DNA of 40,973 nucleotides from Buchananella hordeovulneris (GTDB lineage Bacteria; Actinomycetota; Actinomycetes; Actinomycetales; Actinomycetaceae): NCBI GenBank assembly GCA_030529545.1, contig JAUMWR010000020.1, positions 1 to 40,973 of the forward strand, read 5' to 3'. Shown piece by piece: positions 1 to 8,379 of this stretch (position 1 is its first letter; each line of letters starts with the position of its first letter). The notes under the pieces were generated by a model. It saw only the letters and a program-made list of their open reading frames with translations, ran no database searches and was not told where the DNA came from. The position numbers and the translations under genes were made by a program.

Positions 1-63
1 TTCGCCACCAAAATGCACTACCCCTACCTCACCAACGAAGCAGAAAAACACCAAAGACGCTGA
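1..63 (+). CDS. 3' end of an unidentified gene (partial)
   Basis: Frame 1 is open from the window edge and ends in TGA at 61-63. It gives a 20-residue charged tail that starts FATKMHYPYL and ends EKHQRR. Nearly every codon ends in C or A in a codon-like way, so real coding is plausible, but the piece is too short to assign to a family. It would be convergent with the adhesin gene to its right. A transposase or other accessory protein is possible given the composition here, but nothing in the residues proves it. Confidence 0.35.
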   Translation, partial: FATKMHYPYLTNEAEKHQRR

Positions 64-388
64 CACAGCAGCTCACCACTCCCCCAGCCGGATTGCCCTC
101 TTAGCGATTGAAAAGCCTCTGCTACTTAGCAAGCATCGCCAAATAGAAGCGATGAGCATATCTAGAATTATCCTGAGCCAACATTGTACCCGCCCTGCCC
201 TTTCACTGGCTGGAGGGCAGGCACACCGACGATCCAACATGGATTGATAAGGTGATATATCTGCGCATCATAGCGACCTGACGCGATCCCGACGCTCCTG
301 ATCCTGGGGATGTTTGGCACCTACAAACTTATTTAGACTGGTAACATTATCCGAGACCAGTCAGCAATCCTAAGTCACCAAAGCGCAC
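64..388. other. intergenic, lower-GC stretch with small hairpins
   Basis: I see no gene here. The stretch is visibly poorer in G+C than the dcw block. It holds two inverted repeats: an 8-base pair at 194-201 and 214-221 (CCTGCCCT with AGGGCAGG, loop of 12), and a 7-base pair at 336-342 and 356-362 (GACTGGT with ACCAGTC). The first could terminate the gene ending at 63. No T-run follows either one. Confidence 0.4.
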
Positions 389-427
389 GAGGGCGTTAGA
401 TGAAGCTTAACTTCATCTAACGCCCTC
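389..427 (-). terminator. perfect 17-bp hairpin downstream of the adhesin gene
   Basis: Arms 389-405 and 411-427 are exact reverse complements (GAGGGCGTTAGATGAAG) with a 5-base loop. The hairpin lies 67 bases beyond the adhesin stop codon, so it most likely ends that leftward transcript and could also stop rightward transcription from the gene ending at 63. Neither side has a strong T-run, which is common for actinobacterial terminators. Confidence 0.7.
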
Positions 428-493
428 TCTCGCCCTGATATTCGCCTCCTATACGAAGCGAATACCTAAGCTAACTCGCAGTCGGCGCTACTC

Positions 494-2146
494 CTACTCA
501 CCAGTCCTCCTGCGAAGAGCAAGCAACAACGAATAGCCCGTAACCAAAGCTGCCAGTGCGTAGACCCCTACGGTCGCGTTGAAGCCAGTAGACGCCAGCT
601 TTCCCTTAGGGCGCACGGACGGACTCACCGACACAGACGCCGACGGAGACACCGACGGACTCACCGACACAGACGCCGACGGAGACACCGGAGGAATGAC
701 CGGGTACTGGTTTTTCACCGTGATCGTTGCAGTCTCCTTGTTCTTGACGGTGATCTCCTGTCCCGCCGCGCCTTCTACCGCGTAGGCGATAGAGGGAACC
801 TGCCCGTTAATCGCCGGAACATTAATTTCTTCAACGACGCACTTGGCATTCGCCAGGATGCCGTGCAGGACCACCGTATTCGGCCCCTCTACGCTCACAA
901 CTTCTTTTCGACCGTCGGAGCAAGACACATTGAAGGTAAAACGTGCATTGTTGGCACCATCCGTTCCCTCAACCAGTTTCATGATCCTGAGGGAACCGAA
1001 TCCATCTTTGAGTCCGCCACCTTCGGCCCCGAAATCCGCCCGCTGAGCACGCCCACGATAAGGCGTACCGTTCACAGTAGCGGTGTTATAGTAGGTCGCT
1101 CCAGGCTTCGTGCCGTCCGTGGTCTTTGCAAAGAATTGCAGAATGAGTTCGTGGCCCCAGTAAATTCCCCCCATAGCCGGATTGACTTCAGCCCGTAGAT
1201 TCTTGGAATCGCATGCGATTCGAATCGCATGCGCAGGTACAGGGACATCGAGTTCTCCCGACCCGATAAGGCGGTACGTAAGCCTAGGAGCAGTATAGAT
1301 CCCCGAAGCATGACCACTACACAAGAATTCTTGATTCGCCGCCGCCTTGTCCTCGATTACCCAAGTGTCCTGGTAGTTGTCTTCCGTCACCGGCCCTGCG
1401 TACAAACCCCAACGCAACAGCGCCAATCGGGAGGGGGCAACACCTGCGGGGTATGAAACGGAATTCTCATGCGGGAAGTCTCCAACTTTACCCGGAACTC
1501 CCCCACCGCCGGGCTTCCTGCCGAGCAATACGCCCGATAACGTCTGCGAACCCGCGCAACCACCATCGAATACAAGGCTGGGGAAGGCAGTATCCGTTTC
1601 AACATTGTTCAAGGTCGCGTTCCAGGTGACCCGCTGAAAGAAACTCGCCCACACGGAGCGGTGATTCTCCACGTAATCAGTGTACGTAAAGACTACTTCT
1701 TGATTCGAATTCCAGCGGCCGTACGCGACCACCCCGCCTTCTGCATCACGCACGGGAAACTCTCTCTCGGGCACACCCTGGGCCATTAGCGCATCGGGGA
1801 GTCGCACGGTAAAGGTCTGGCCTGCTTTAGCTCCAACCGCCACGTTCCACCTGACTTTAACATCTGTGGACTGCCCAGTGCGAGCTATGTATGTATTGTT
1901 GTCCACGTTCGGCGCACCCGGTTTCCAGACCACCGAGAAGTCAGATTGGCTACAGCCTTGCGCGTGCGCCACAGAACCGGGTGAGGCCCAAACGAGCGCT
2001 ACGCCCAAAAGAAGGAATAGCGCAACTAACACCCCCCCCCCGCGCGGAAAACCAAATTCCCTTGTGTCACCATCGCTCCATATCCTTCCTCGAATGAACG
2101 CTGCTACTGGTGCACTTCCTGTGGGTTTAACGCCCACTCGACACAC
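494..2146 (-). CDS. sortase-anchored surface adhesin with DUF5979-type domain; probably phase-variable
   Basis: A secreted wall-anchored protein of 550 residues as read. A hydrophobic signal segment (VLVALFLLLGVALVW) is followed by a likely cleavage site near AHAQG. Then come an adhesin-like region of roughly 300 residues (VRWNVAVGA, FTYTDY, VTWNATL) and a C-terminal domain starting SLRIMKLVEG with a central NVSCSDG, matching the DUF5979 pattern of actinobacterial surface proteins. A Ser/Pro/Val stalk and LASTG, a hydrophobic helix and RRRTGE close the protein; LAxTG is the class E sortase signal. The open frame begins at a GTG at 2146 without a clear ribosome site. A better-placed ATG at 2073 (GGAGCG just before it) is in another frame and meets TAG right after the G10 tract, so the true N-terminus depends on tract length. 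Base composition is lower in GC than the genes to its right, suggesting transfer or rapid change. The ligand is unknown. Confidence 0.75.
   Translation of the reverse strand: MCRVGVKPTGSAPVAAFIRGRIWSDGDTREFGFPRGGGVLVALFLLLGVALVWASPGSVAHAQGCSQSDFSVVWKPGAPNVDNNTYIARTGQSTDVKVRWNVAVGAKAGQTFTVRLPDALMAQGVPEREFPVRDAEGGVVAYGRWNSNQEVVFTYTDYVENHRSVWASFFQRVTWNATLNNVETDTAFPSLVFDGGCAGSQTLSGVLLGRKPGGGGVPGKVGDFPHENSVSYPAGVAPSRLALLRWGLYAGPVTEDNYQDTWVIEDKAAANQEFLCSGHASGIYTAPRLTYRLIGSGELDVPVPAHAIRIACDSKNLRAEVNPAMGGIYWGHELILQFFAKTTDGTKPGATYYNTATVNGTPYRGRAQRADFGAEGGGLKDGFGSLRIMKLVEGTDGANNARFTFNVSCSDGRKEVVSVEGPNTVVLHGILANAKCVVEEINVPAINGQVPSIAYAVEGAAGQEITVKNKETATITVKNQYPVIPPVSPSASVSVSPSVSPSASVSVSPSVRPKGKLASTGFNATVGVYALAALVTGYSLLLALRRRTGE
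618..689. repeat. tandem duplication of 36 bases in the adhesin stalk
   Basis: Positions 618-653 and 654-689 are identical. In the gene each copy encodes a 12-residue Ser/Pro/Val/Ala segment of the wall-spanning stalk. The length is a multiple of three, so copy-number change would lengthen or shorten the stalk without breaking the frame. Confidence 0.9.
2032..2041 (-). repeat. G10 homopolymer tract in the adhesin signal-peptide region
   Basis: Ten consecutive C on the + strand, read as G10 in the gene, encode the Gly run just before VLVALF. Tracts of this length slip during replication. With G10 the frame from the upstream GTG is open and the frame from the ATG at 2073 stops at TAG (2026-2028). 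With one G more or two fewer, the ATG frame becomes the open one. Confidence 0.85.
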
Positions 2147-2280
2147 ATAGCCATCGTACAGTCGTCACCGTTCTATCCACGAGAGTCCTTACGCTAGTTT
2201 TGCGCGAGGGCGGACGCTGTCTTGCCTCCGGGTCGAAACCGGAACTCACTTGTTGCCCGGCAAGTGAAACGCGGGTCGCC

Positions 2281-2338
2281 AGCCGGACGTCTACCGCCCA
2301 GCCCACCTAGGCACACGGCTCCTCTTAGGTGTCCGGCT
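2281..2338 (-). terminator. imperfect hairpin downstream of rluD
   Basis: AGCCGGAC (2281-2288) pairs with GTCCGGCT (2331-2338). Inside it CACCTAG faces TTAGGTG with one mismatch. Its place ~70 bases past the rluD stop fits the end of the long leftward operon. There is no T-run, and long unpaired stretches make this tentative. The rest of 2147-2409 shows no gene; ACGGCTCCTCT occurs twice (near 2315 and 2379). Confidence 0.3.
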
Positions 2339-2409
2339 TGTCTGCCAGCAGGGAAGGCACCTCCACAGGCACGAGCCTACGGCTCCTCTGCCCACGGCTC
2401 GCCTGGCTG

Positions 2410-3324
2410 TTAGTGGCGCATCATCTGCAGGGCGTGTTGCAGGTCAGCCGGGTAGGGGCTCTCGAACTCCACCCACTCCCCGGTCCGGGGGTGGGCAAAC
2501 CCAAGGCGGACGGCGTGCAGCCACTGCCGCTCCAGACCCAGCCGGGCCGCCAGGACGGGGTCGGAACCGTACATCGGGTCGCCCACGCACGGGTGACCCA
2601 CGGCAGCCATGTGGACGCGAATCTGGTGGGTGCGTCCGGTCTCCAGGTGCACCTCCACCAGGCAGGCGTGCGGCATAGCCTCCAACGTCTCGTAGTGGGT
2701 GATGGACTCACGGCCCCCGGCCACGATCGCCATCTTGAAGTCGCGGCCCGGGTGGCGCCCAATCGGAGCGTCGATGGTGCCCACGCTGGGGTCGAGGCGG
2801 CCCTGCACCAGCGCGTGGTAGACCTTGTCCACGGTTCGGTTCCTAAACGCGCGCTTGAGCATCGTGTAGGCCAGCTCGCTCTTGGCCACCACCATCAGGC
2901 CGGAGGTGCCCACGTCCAGGCGGTGCACAATGCCCTGCCGCTCCGGCACACCGGAGGTGGAGATCCGGTAACCGGCCGCCGCTAGGGCCCCCAGCACGGT
3001 GGGTCCATCCCAGCCCATGGAGGCGTGCGCGGCCACCCCCACCGGTTTGTCCACCACCACGAAGTCGGCGCAGTCGTGGACGATGTCCATCCCCACCGGG
3101 GTAGGCACGACCTCCGCTGGCTGCGGGTCAGGCACGTCCACGTCGATCCAGGCCACGGCCGGCAGGTGGTCAGACTTGCCCAGGGCCTTGCCCTCGGCCC
3201 TAATGCCGCCGGCGGTGGCGATCTCCGCCACCTTGGAGCGGGACATGCCCAGCATGCGGGAGAGCGCCACGTCCACGCGCTCCCCCACCAGCGCGTCGGG
3301 CACGGGGAAGGAACGCTCACTCAT
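2410..3324 (-). CDS. rluD: RluD-family 23S rRNA pseudouridine synthase
   Basis: Isomerises selected uridines of 23S rRNA to pseudouridine in the cytoplasm. The 304-residue protein has an N-terminal S4-like RNA-binding part ([21 protein letters not shown], residues ~15-35), then the catalytic domain. The family signature [10 protein letters not shown] (134-143) contains the catalytic Asp137, and GRTHQIRVH lies further on. The frame is open upstream to 3555, but that extension is an Arg/Trp-rich shadow of lspA. I chose ATG 3324 because [10 protein letters not shown] begins the recognisable domain and overlaps the lspA stop by 8 bases (ATGAGTGA). The lspA-rluD pair is a usual actinobacterial arrangement. 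Exact target uridines cannot be read from the sequence, so RluD is the family name. Confidence 0.9.
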   Translation of the reverse strand: MSERSFPVPDALVGERVDVALSRMLGMSRSKVAEIATAGGIRAEGKALGKSDHLPAVAWIDVDVPDPQPAEVVPTPVGMDIVHDCADFVVVDKPVGVAAHASMGWDGPTVLGALAAAGYRISTSGVPERQGIVHRLDVGTSGLMVVAKSELAYTMLKRAFRNRTVDKVYHALVQGRLDPSVGTIDAPIGRHPGRDFKMAIVAGGRESITHYETLEAMPHACLVEVHLETGRTHQIRVHMAAVGHPCVGDPMYGSDPVLAARLGLERQWLHAVRLGFAHPRTGEWVEFESPYPADLQHALQMMRH

Positions 3325-3874
3325 CCCCCGGCTCGCTTTCGTCGTTCGCGCCAGCGGCCTCGCGCGCCGCCTTCTTCGGCGCTGCTTCCTCTTTTGCCGG
3401 CCACGGCTCGATCCCCAGCACGGTGAGCAGCATGAACGCGGCGGCCGCGCCCACCAAGGCCACGTCGGCAATGTTGCCGATGAACCAGTCGCCGTAGGCC
3501 AGGAAGTCCACCACGTGCCCGCGCATGAACCCGGGCTCGCGGAAGAGCCGGTCAATCAGGTTGCCGACCGCCCCGCCCAGGAAAGTGCCGGCCAACATCG
3601 CCCAGGTGAGGTTGGTGATGCGCGGCGCGTACCGGGCGATGACCGCCACGGTGACCAGGGCAACGACGGCAAAGACCCAGGTGGAGCCTGCGGCAAAGGA
3701 GAAGGATGCCCCGGGGTTGTAGTGCAGCTCGAGCCCAAACCACTTGCCGAGCAGGTCTATGCGCTCGCGCCCAGCCAGGGCGCTCACCGCCCAAACCTTG
3801 CTTCCCTGGTCCAGTGCCACCACTGCCAGGCTGGTTCCCGCTACGGAAGCCAGCACCGTACCTTTCGAGGCCAT
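3317..3874 (-). CDS. lspA: lipoprotein signal peptidase (signal peptidase II)
   Basis: An integral membrane aspartic protease that removes signal peptides from diacylglyceryl-modified prolipoproteins. Of 185 residues, four hydrophobic segments fill the first ~155. Conserved positions are visible: D22 in LDQGSK, N53 in [15 protein letters not shown] (104-109), the catalytic Asp123 in VVDF and Asp137 in NIAD. The charged tail after 160 ([15 protein letters not shown]) is an added cytoplasmic end. ATG 3874 has a good ribosome site (AAAGGAGAACA). It lies 68 bases beyond the divIVA stop, and most of that gap is a G/C homopolymer hairpin that may affect its expression. Confidence 0.95.
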   Translation of the reverse strand: MASKGTVLASVAGTSLAVVALDQGSKVWAVSALAGRERIDLLGKWFGLELHYNPGASFSFAAGSTWVFAVVALVTVAVIARYAPRITNLTWAMLAGTFLGGAVGNLIDRLFREPGFMRGHVVDFLAYGDWFIGNIADVALVGAAAAFMLLTVLGIEPWPAKEEAAPKKAAREAAGANDESEPGDE

Positions 3875-3890
3875 TGTTCTCCTTTACATA

Positions 3891-3929
3891 CGGCGGGGGG
3901 GGGGTGGTTTGCCCCCCCCCCCCCCGCCG
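3891..3929. repeat. G10/C14 homopolymer hairpin between divIVA and lspA
   Basis: On the + strand CGGC plus G10 (3895-3904) is followed by TGGTTTG and C14 (3912-3925), then GCCG. Arms 3891-3904 and 3916-3929 form a 14-bp pure G:C stem with an 11-base loop. In the leftward transcript the order is G14, AAACCA, C10, lspA. It could act as a partial terminator after divIVA. Both runs are expected to change length by slippage. Confidence 0.85.
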
Positions 3930-3942
3930 GCGCTAACTAGCT

Positions 3943-4578
3943 TCAGTCCAGAGTCGGGCGGTCCAGGGTGTTGTTGACCACGTTGGCCACCAGGGACTCC
4001 AGGTAGGTGCGCAGGCGCTCACGGTACTCGGCCTCGTACTCGCGCAGCTCCTCGATCTTGCGCTCCAGCAGGGAACGCTCCTGCTCGAGGCGAGCCAGGG
4101 TGCGGTTGTGCTGCTCCTCGGCCTCGCGCACGATGCGCTCGCCCTCGGCGCGGGCGTCCGCAACGATCTTCTCGCCCTCGGCGCGGCCATTGGCCACGTA
4201 CTCGTCGTGCAGGCGCTGGGCCAGCAGGAGCATGCCGGTGGCGGACTCGGGCTCGCTCGGCAGGGCGGCGGGGACCTCGGCGGCGACGGGAGCGACAACC
4301 GGCTCCTCGACCTCCACAGGGGCGGCCACGACCGGCTCCGGGACGACTTCCTCAACAACGGGAGCGGCAATGACGCCGCCACCCTGGGTCAGCTCAGCAA
4401 TGCGACGCTCGGCGGCAGCCAGCTTCTCCTTGAGCTCTTCGTTCTCGGCGTTGACGACGCGAAGGGTCTCAGCGACCTCGTCCAGGAAGTCATCGACCTC
4501 ATCCTGGTCGTAGCCCTCACGGAACTTCGTTGCCAGGAAACGCTTGTGCAGCACGTCATCGGTGGTGAGCAGCGCCAT
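3943..4578 (-). CDS. divIVA: DivIVA/Wag31 polar growth scaffold
   Basis: A coiled-coil protein that gathers at negatively curved membrane and, in actinobacteria, directs polar wall synthesis. The 211-residue protein has the DivIVA N-terminal domain (residues 1-35, LTTDDVLHKRFLATKF then DEVDDFLDEV), a first coiled coil to ~65, and a Val/Pro/Ala/Glu linker (~70-110). A second coiled coil (DARAEGERIVREAEEQ onward) ends in RLRTYLESL, a segment typical of Wag31. It is short for the family. ATG 4578 follows GAGAGGTGACTTGA. It is separated from sepF by 133 bases with no gene, where YggT usually sits in other actinobacteria. Confidence 0.93.
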   Translation of the reverse strand: MALLTTDDVLHKRFLATKFREGYDQDEVDDFLDEVAETLRVVNAENEELKEKLAAAERRIAELTQGGGVIAAPVVEEVVPEPVVAAPVEVEEPVVAPVAAEVPAALPSEPESATGMLLLAQRLHDEYVANGRAEGEKIVADARAEGERIVREAEEQHNRTLARLEQERSLLERKIEELREYEAEYRERLRTYLESLVANVVNNTLDRPTLD

Positions 4579-4637
4579 TCAAGTCACCTCTCGCTTGGCG
4601 GGTGCACCGCCGTGGCGCACCGTATTTACAAATGAAA

Positions 4638-4657
4638 ACACCCCGAATTCGGTGTGT
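4638..4657. promoter_or_regulatory. palindrome in the sepF-divIVA gap
   Basis: CCGAATTCGG at 4643-4652 is a perfect 10-base palindrome. Flanking bases extend the symmetry to 4638-4657 with one mismatch. It lies 55 bases past sepF and ~60 before divIVA, so it could be a protein-binding site for divIVA or part of a weak sepF terminator. No T-run follows. Confidence 0.3.
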
Positions 4658-4711
4658 ATCAACTACAACACACTAGCACGTGTGTTTGCCCCGACTCATG
4701 CGTTAGGGGCA

Positions 4712-5110
4712 TTACTCCGAGAGCTTGGAGATGGTTACGCTCTCCGGAGCCAACACGAAGACCTCCTGCGTGACCATTGAGAACTGGCCATTGCAGCCGG
4801 CCACCACGCCACACGCGAAGTCGTAGATGCGGGTCTTCTCGCGGTCAGAGGCGCTGGAGATATCGAGGATGACGGGCGTTCCCGCAATCAGCTCCGGCAC
4901 GAATTGTCCGCACTCGTCCACGTTGCGGGGACGGCAGGTGGACATGCGCTGCTCGACGATCTGCACAGGACGGTGCAACTCGGTGACGTTGTCCAGGTGG
5001 TCGTCTTCGTAGCTGTCCTCGTAGCCGTAGTCCTGCTCGTAGCCGGTCTCCGGGATCTCTTCCTCGGCCGGCTGGGCGGTGAAGAACCGTCCGAACACTC
5101 CATTAGACAT
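4712..5110 (-). CDS. sepF: SepF, membrane anchor of FtsZ
   Basis: SepF binds the FtsZ C-terminus and tethers Z-ring filaments to the membrane; in actinobacteria it is the main anchor. The protein is 132 residues. It opens with a short amphipathic helix (MSNGVFGRFF), continues with an acidic Tyr-rich linker (residues ~17-42) and ends in the SepF core (RMSTCRPRNVDEC, then PVILDISSASD, IYDFACGVVAG and VFVLAPESV). ATG 5110 has a clear ribosome site (AAAGGAGCAAGAC). It lies 33 bases after pgeF. The core has an unusual number of Cys residues, seen directly; their role is unknown. Confidence 0.93.
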   Translation of the reverse strand: MSNGVFGRFFTAQPAEEEIPETGYEQDYGYEDSYEDDHLDNVTELHRPVQIVEQRMSTCRPRNVDECGQFVPELIAGTPVILDISSASDREKTRIYDFACGVVAGCNGQFSMVTQEVFVLAPESVTISKLSE

Positions 5111-5143
5111 GTCTTGCTCCTTTAGGGCGCCTATGCGACCACG

Positions 5144-5968
5144 CTAGCTATTCGAGTCGCTGTTTCCTCGATTTTGCGCGGCGTGTTGCGCAATAACCGC
5201 CAATGCTTGGCGCCCGGTTGGGCCGTTGCGGCGGTACGAGTAGAAGTCGGTGTTCTCCAGGGTGCAGTCGGGCGAGGCGTAGGCCACCTCGACGCCGTAC
5301 GCGGCCAGTTCCGCGAGCACGCCGACACGCAGGTCGAGGGCGTCGGTGCCCCACCTGGAGGCCGCCACTACGTGCGGGTGGGTTTGCTTCGTCTCTGCGG
5401 CCAGCTCGGGGCTGACCTCGTAGCAGCGGGCGCAGATGTGGGCGCCGATCACGGCCTGCAGCGGCGCGGTGGAGCCTACTTCGCTTTGCAGGCACCGCGC
5501 CTGCCTGACCGCGTTTGCCACGACGCCGGTCAGTAGACCCTTGCGACCGGCGTGGACGGCTGCGGCCACGCTCCCGTCGGCGGCGAGCAGGCCGATCGGC
5601 ACGCAGTCGGCCACTACCACGACCGGGCTGAGTGCTGGCGAGGTCGAGGCCAGCGCATCCGCCGTGGGCACCTGCGCGCTTGCTGCCGCCTGCCCGCCCG
5701 GTTCCTCCGCCAGGGCGCACGCGGCGGAGTGGACCTGATTCATCCAGGCGAGCCTGGCGTGGGCAGGCAGGAGCGCTTGGAGCTCGCTCCGATTGGCTAG
5801 TACGTGGCCGACGTTGTCACCGACGTGGTCCCCCATGTTCGCGCCCGGTTGCCCGCCGGGCCCCGCCCAGATTCCCTGCGAGTGGCCGCCCCGGGCGTTG
5901 GTTAGGACGACGCTGCCGCCGGGGAGGTCGATGACGACCCACCCGGCGGCTGTGATGCGCTCTTCCAA
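5144..5968 (-). CDS. pgeF: PgeF/YfiH-type peptidoglycan editing factor (laccase-domain family)
   Basis: The family removes wrongly built UDP-MurNAc-L-Ser precursors and has also been described as a multicopper or purine-nucleoside enzyme. In this 274-residue protein the metal-site motifs are visible: NQVHSA, VADCVPIGLLA, AAVHAGRKGLL (the usual HAGWRG has Arg in place of Trp), IGAHICARCYEVS and the late SRWGTDALDL. The start is TTG at 5966-5968, directly abutting the ftsZ stop with no gap, so translation is probably coupled to ftsZ. No other in-frame start precedes the conserved region. The gene order ftsZ-pgeF-sepF is standard, except that yggS, often between pgeF and sepF, is missing. Confidence 0.88.
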   Translation of the reverse strand: MEERITAAGWVVIDLPGGSVVLTNARGGHSQGIWAGPGGQPGANMGDHVGDNVGHVLANRSELQALLPAHARLAWMNQVHSAACALAEEPGGQAAASAQVPTADALASTSPALSPVVVVADCVPIGLLAADGSVAAAVHAGRKGLLTGVVANAVRQARCLQSEVGSTAPLQAVIGAHICARCYEVSPELAAETKQTHPHVVAASRWGTDALDLRVGVLAELAAYGVEVAYASPDCTLENTDFYSYRRNGPTGRQALAVIAQHAAQNRGNSDSNS

Positions 5969-7279
5969 TCAGGACTCGAAGGTGCGCAGGAACTTCGGCG
6001 GGGTCAGCTCGGGCTTGCCGGTGGAGCGGCTGTCCTCGTCGTAGACGCGCGGCATCTCCAGGCGGCCCGTCTGACTGGAGGTGGAGGGCACGAAGGTCGG
6101 CATCGTGGCGCCACCCGGGCGGTCCACCAGCACGGCGTCGTCGTCCTCTTCAATCGTGGGAGGAACCACCGCTGCGCGGCGGGCCGAGCGGGGGGTGGCC
6201 GGCGCTGCCGGGGCCGGGACGGGCTCCGCCTCCGGGGTGGGCAGGGTGCCGGTCTGGCGGGCGGCAGCGACCATGGCGTCGGCGGCGCGGTAGACCTGCG
6301 GCTGGGTGGACTGCGCGGCCTCCTCCTCGCCAGCGTTGCCGTCGAAGCCTGCGGCGATGACGGTAACGCGCATCTCATCGCCCAGGGAGTCGTCCAGAGC
6401 CATACCGGTGATGATGTTGGCCTCGGGGTGAACGGCCTCTGCCACCAGGTCGGCGGCCTCGGACATCTCGTTCATACCCATCGCGGAGCCGGCCTGGCAG
6501 TAGACCAGCACGCCGTGGGCACCGTTGATGGTGGCCTCGATGAGCGGGGAGCTGATCGCGGCCTCGGCGGCGGAGAGCGCGCGGCCCGGGCCGGAGGCGG
6601 TACCGATACCCATGATGGCGGTGCCGGCGTCCTTCATCACAGACTTCACGTCGGCGAAGTCCACGTTGATGACACCCGGGGTGGTGATCAGGTCGGTGAT
6701 GCCCTGGACACCCATCTGCAGCACCTGGTCCGCAGTGCGGAAGGCCTCCAGCATGGTGATGTCCGGGTCGTTGATGTCCAGCAAGCGGTCGTTGGGGATG
6801 ACGATGATGGTGTCCACCTCGGCGCGCAACGCCTCGACGCCGGCGTCGGCCTGCTTGGCGCGGCGGCGGCCCTCGAAGCGGAACGGGCGGGTGACCACAC
6901 CGACCGTCAGGGCGCCCAGGGAGCGGGCGATGCGGGCCACGACGGGGGCGCCACCGGTACCGGTGCCACCGCCCTCACCTGCGGTCACGAACACCATGTC
7001 GGCACCCCGCAGGGCCTCCGCGATGTCCTCCTCGTGGTCCTCGGCGGCACGCTTGCCCACGCTCGGGTCGGCGCCGGCACCCAGGCCGCGGGTGATCTCG
7101 CGTCCGATCTCCAGCTTGACGTCTGCGTCGCACATCAAAAGCGCCTGCGCGTCGGTGTTGATGGCGATGAACTCCACACCTCGCACGTCGGCCTCGATCA
7201 TGCGGTTGACGGCGTTTACGCCACCGCCGCCGATGCCGACGACCTTGATGACGGCCAGGTAGTTCTGCGGTGACGCCAT
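5969..7279 (-). CDS. ftsZ: cell division GTPase FtsZ
   Basis: The tubulin-like GTPase polymerises into the Z-ring that recruits the divisome. The protein is 436 residues. The nucleotide-binding core starts at [12 protein letters not shown], with the tubulin signature GGGTGTG at 103-109 and the T7 loop in [14 protein letters not shown] linker rich in Pro and Ala (~320-400) leads to the tail [12 protein letters not shown], which should bind SepF. The open frame reaches 7297 (MKGRDL), but I chose ATG 7279 because GGGGAGGGATCTC stands right before it and [15 protein letters not shown] matches other actinobacterial starts. It has its own 206-base upstream region, so it is probably also transcribed separately from ftsQ. 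Confidence 0.97.
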   Translation of the reverse strand: MASPQNYLAVIKVVGIGGGGVNAVNRMIEADVRGVEFIAINTDAQALLMCDADVKLEIGREITRGLGAGADPSVGKRAAEDHEEDIAEALRGADMVFVTAGEGGGTGTGGAPVVARIARSLGALTVGVVTRPFRFEGRRRAKQADAGVEALRAEVDTIIVIPNDRLLDINDPDITMLEAFRTADQVLQMGVQGITDLITTPGVINVDFADVKSVMKDAGTAIMGIGTASGPGRALSAAEAAISSPLIEATINGAHGVLVYCQAGSAMGMNEMSEAADLVAEAVHPEANIITGMALDDSLGDEMRVTVIAAGFDGNAGEEEAAQSTQPQVYRAADAMVAAARQTGTLPTPEAEPVPAPAAPATPRSARRAAVVPPTIEEDDDAVLVDRPGGATMPTFVPSTSSQTGRLEMPRVYDEDSRSTGKPELTPPKFLRTFES

Positions 7280-7385
7280 GAGATCCCTCCCCTTCATAAA
7301 CCCTAACCCTCTAGTTGAAGGTTAACGTTATGTCATTTCTGCCTAGGGAAATGAAAGCGTGTCCACAGCCCTAACTCGCGTGCGA

Positions 7386-7429
7386 CACGCGGGAAACTCC
7401 CGCTTCCAATTGAAAGAAATTCCCGCGTG
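7386..7429. promoter_or_regulatory. inverted repeat in the ftsQ-ftsZ gap
   Basis: CACGCGGGAA (7386-7395) and TTCCCGCGTG (7420-7429) are exact complements 24 bases apart. The 206-base gap is the longest inside the dcw block and is where actinobacteria usually carry ftsZ promoters. The repeat may be an attenuator or an operator. On the leftward strand TTTCAT then CATAAC 18 bases later is a weak -35/-10 candidate nearer ftsZ. Confidence 0.4.
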
Positions 7430-7485
7430 GTCCGGGAGCCGGCCGATGATCCAGCCAGCCGCCAGCGCCCCCGCTCAACGCATGT

Positions 7486-8379
7486 TCAACCGCCCAGGGT
7501 GCTGGGCCGGTCCGGATTGGAGACGTCGTACTGCTTGGCAGGCTGCTCCAGCAGCAGGGCAAGTACCTGCGCCTTTAGTTGCGGCTCGCTCTCGTCGCCC
7601 CACAGGACCGTGGCCCCGCTGGTCAGGGTGAAGGTGGCCTGGCCCGCCACGCTCACGCGGCAGCCGGACAACTGCGTTCGCACGCCCTCGGGCAGGGCAG
7701 AGAGCGCCGCCGCGCCGGCGCGCGCCTGCATGCTGCGCTCCCCGCCTGCCTCTAGCTCCACGCGCGGCAGGGACGCCTCGTTGGCCCCCTTGCCCAGGCT
7801 GGCGCCGTTCAGGGCGAATAGCTCAAAGTCGCCGCCCTCCAGCGGCACCGCGATGGCCGGCGCGTGCATCTTGATCTGCACCTCCACCCCCTTGGGCGGG
7901 CGGCGCGTGACCTCGGCCTGGTCCACGGCGTCGATCTCCTCGATCACGCGGTCCAGCTCGCCGGTGTTGAGCAGCAGCAGCGGCGTGCCGGCGCGCTCCT
8001 CCACCTTCGCCAGCACGCGGGCCTGGGTGGGGGCGTCCCCGCCCGTCACGGAGACGCTCTCCATGTTCAGGCGGTAGTAGGGGGACCACAGCCCGAATCC
8101 GGCCACGAAGGCCACCACCAGCACCGGGCTGCCCCACAGGGCGATCTTGCGAATGCGGGCGCTCTTCTTGGCACTCTCGCGTTCGGTGATCCGGCTGGAG
8201 AGGTCGGCCGGGCGGTCCTGATCTGGCTCCTCCCAGTCCCCCGCCTTGTTCAGGCGCCTGCCGAAGGTCGCCTGCGAGCGGTGGGACTCAAGGCGCTCCA
8301 GTTCCTCCCCGCTGAACTCCTGCCCGCGCGGGGGCTGCCCCTGCCCGGGCGTGAGGTCGCCGTGTTGCTCGTCAGTCAT
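7486..8379 (-). CDS. ftsQ: divisome protein FtsQ/DivIB
   Basis: A bitopic membrane protein that bridges early and late divisome proteins. The 297 residues comprise a long charged cytoplasmic N-terminus (1-~78), one transmembrane helix (IALWGSPVLVVAFVAGFG), a POTRA domain (RLNMESVSVTGGD onward) and the FtsQ beta domain. ATG 8379 overlaps the murC stop by 8 bases (ATGACTGA). The open frame extends 20 codons further, but those residues are a shadow of murC. The stop at 7486 is followed by the ftsZ control region. Confidence 0.9.
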   Translation of the reverse strand: MTDEQHGDLTPGQGQPPRGQEFSGEELERLESHRSQATFGRRLNKAGDWEEPDQDRPADLSSRITERESAKKSARIRKIALWGSPVLVVAFVAGFGLWSPYYRLNMESVSVTGGDAPTQARVLAKVEERAGTPLLLLNTGELDRVIEEIDAVDQAEVTRRPPKGVEVQIKMHAPAIAVPLEGGDFELFALNGASLGKGANEASLPRVELEAGGERSMQARAGAAALSALPEGVRTQLSGCRVSVAGQATFTLTSGATVLWGDESEPQLKAQVLALLLEQPAKQYDVSNPDRPSTLGG

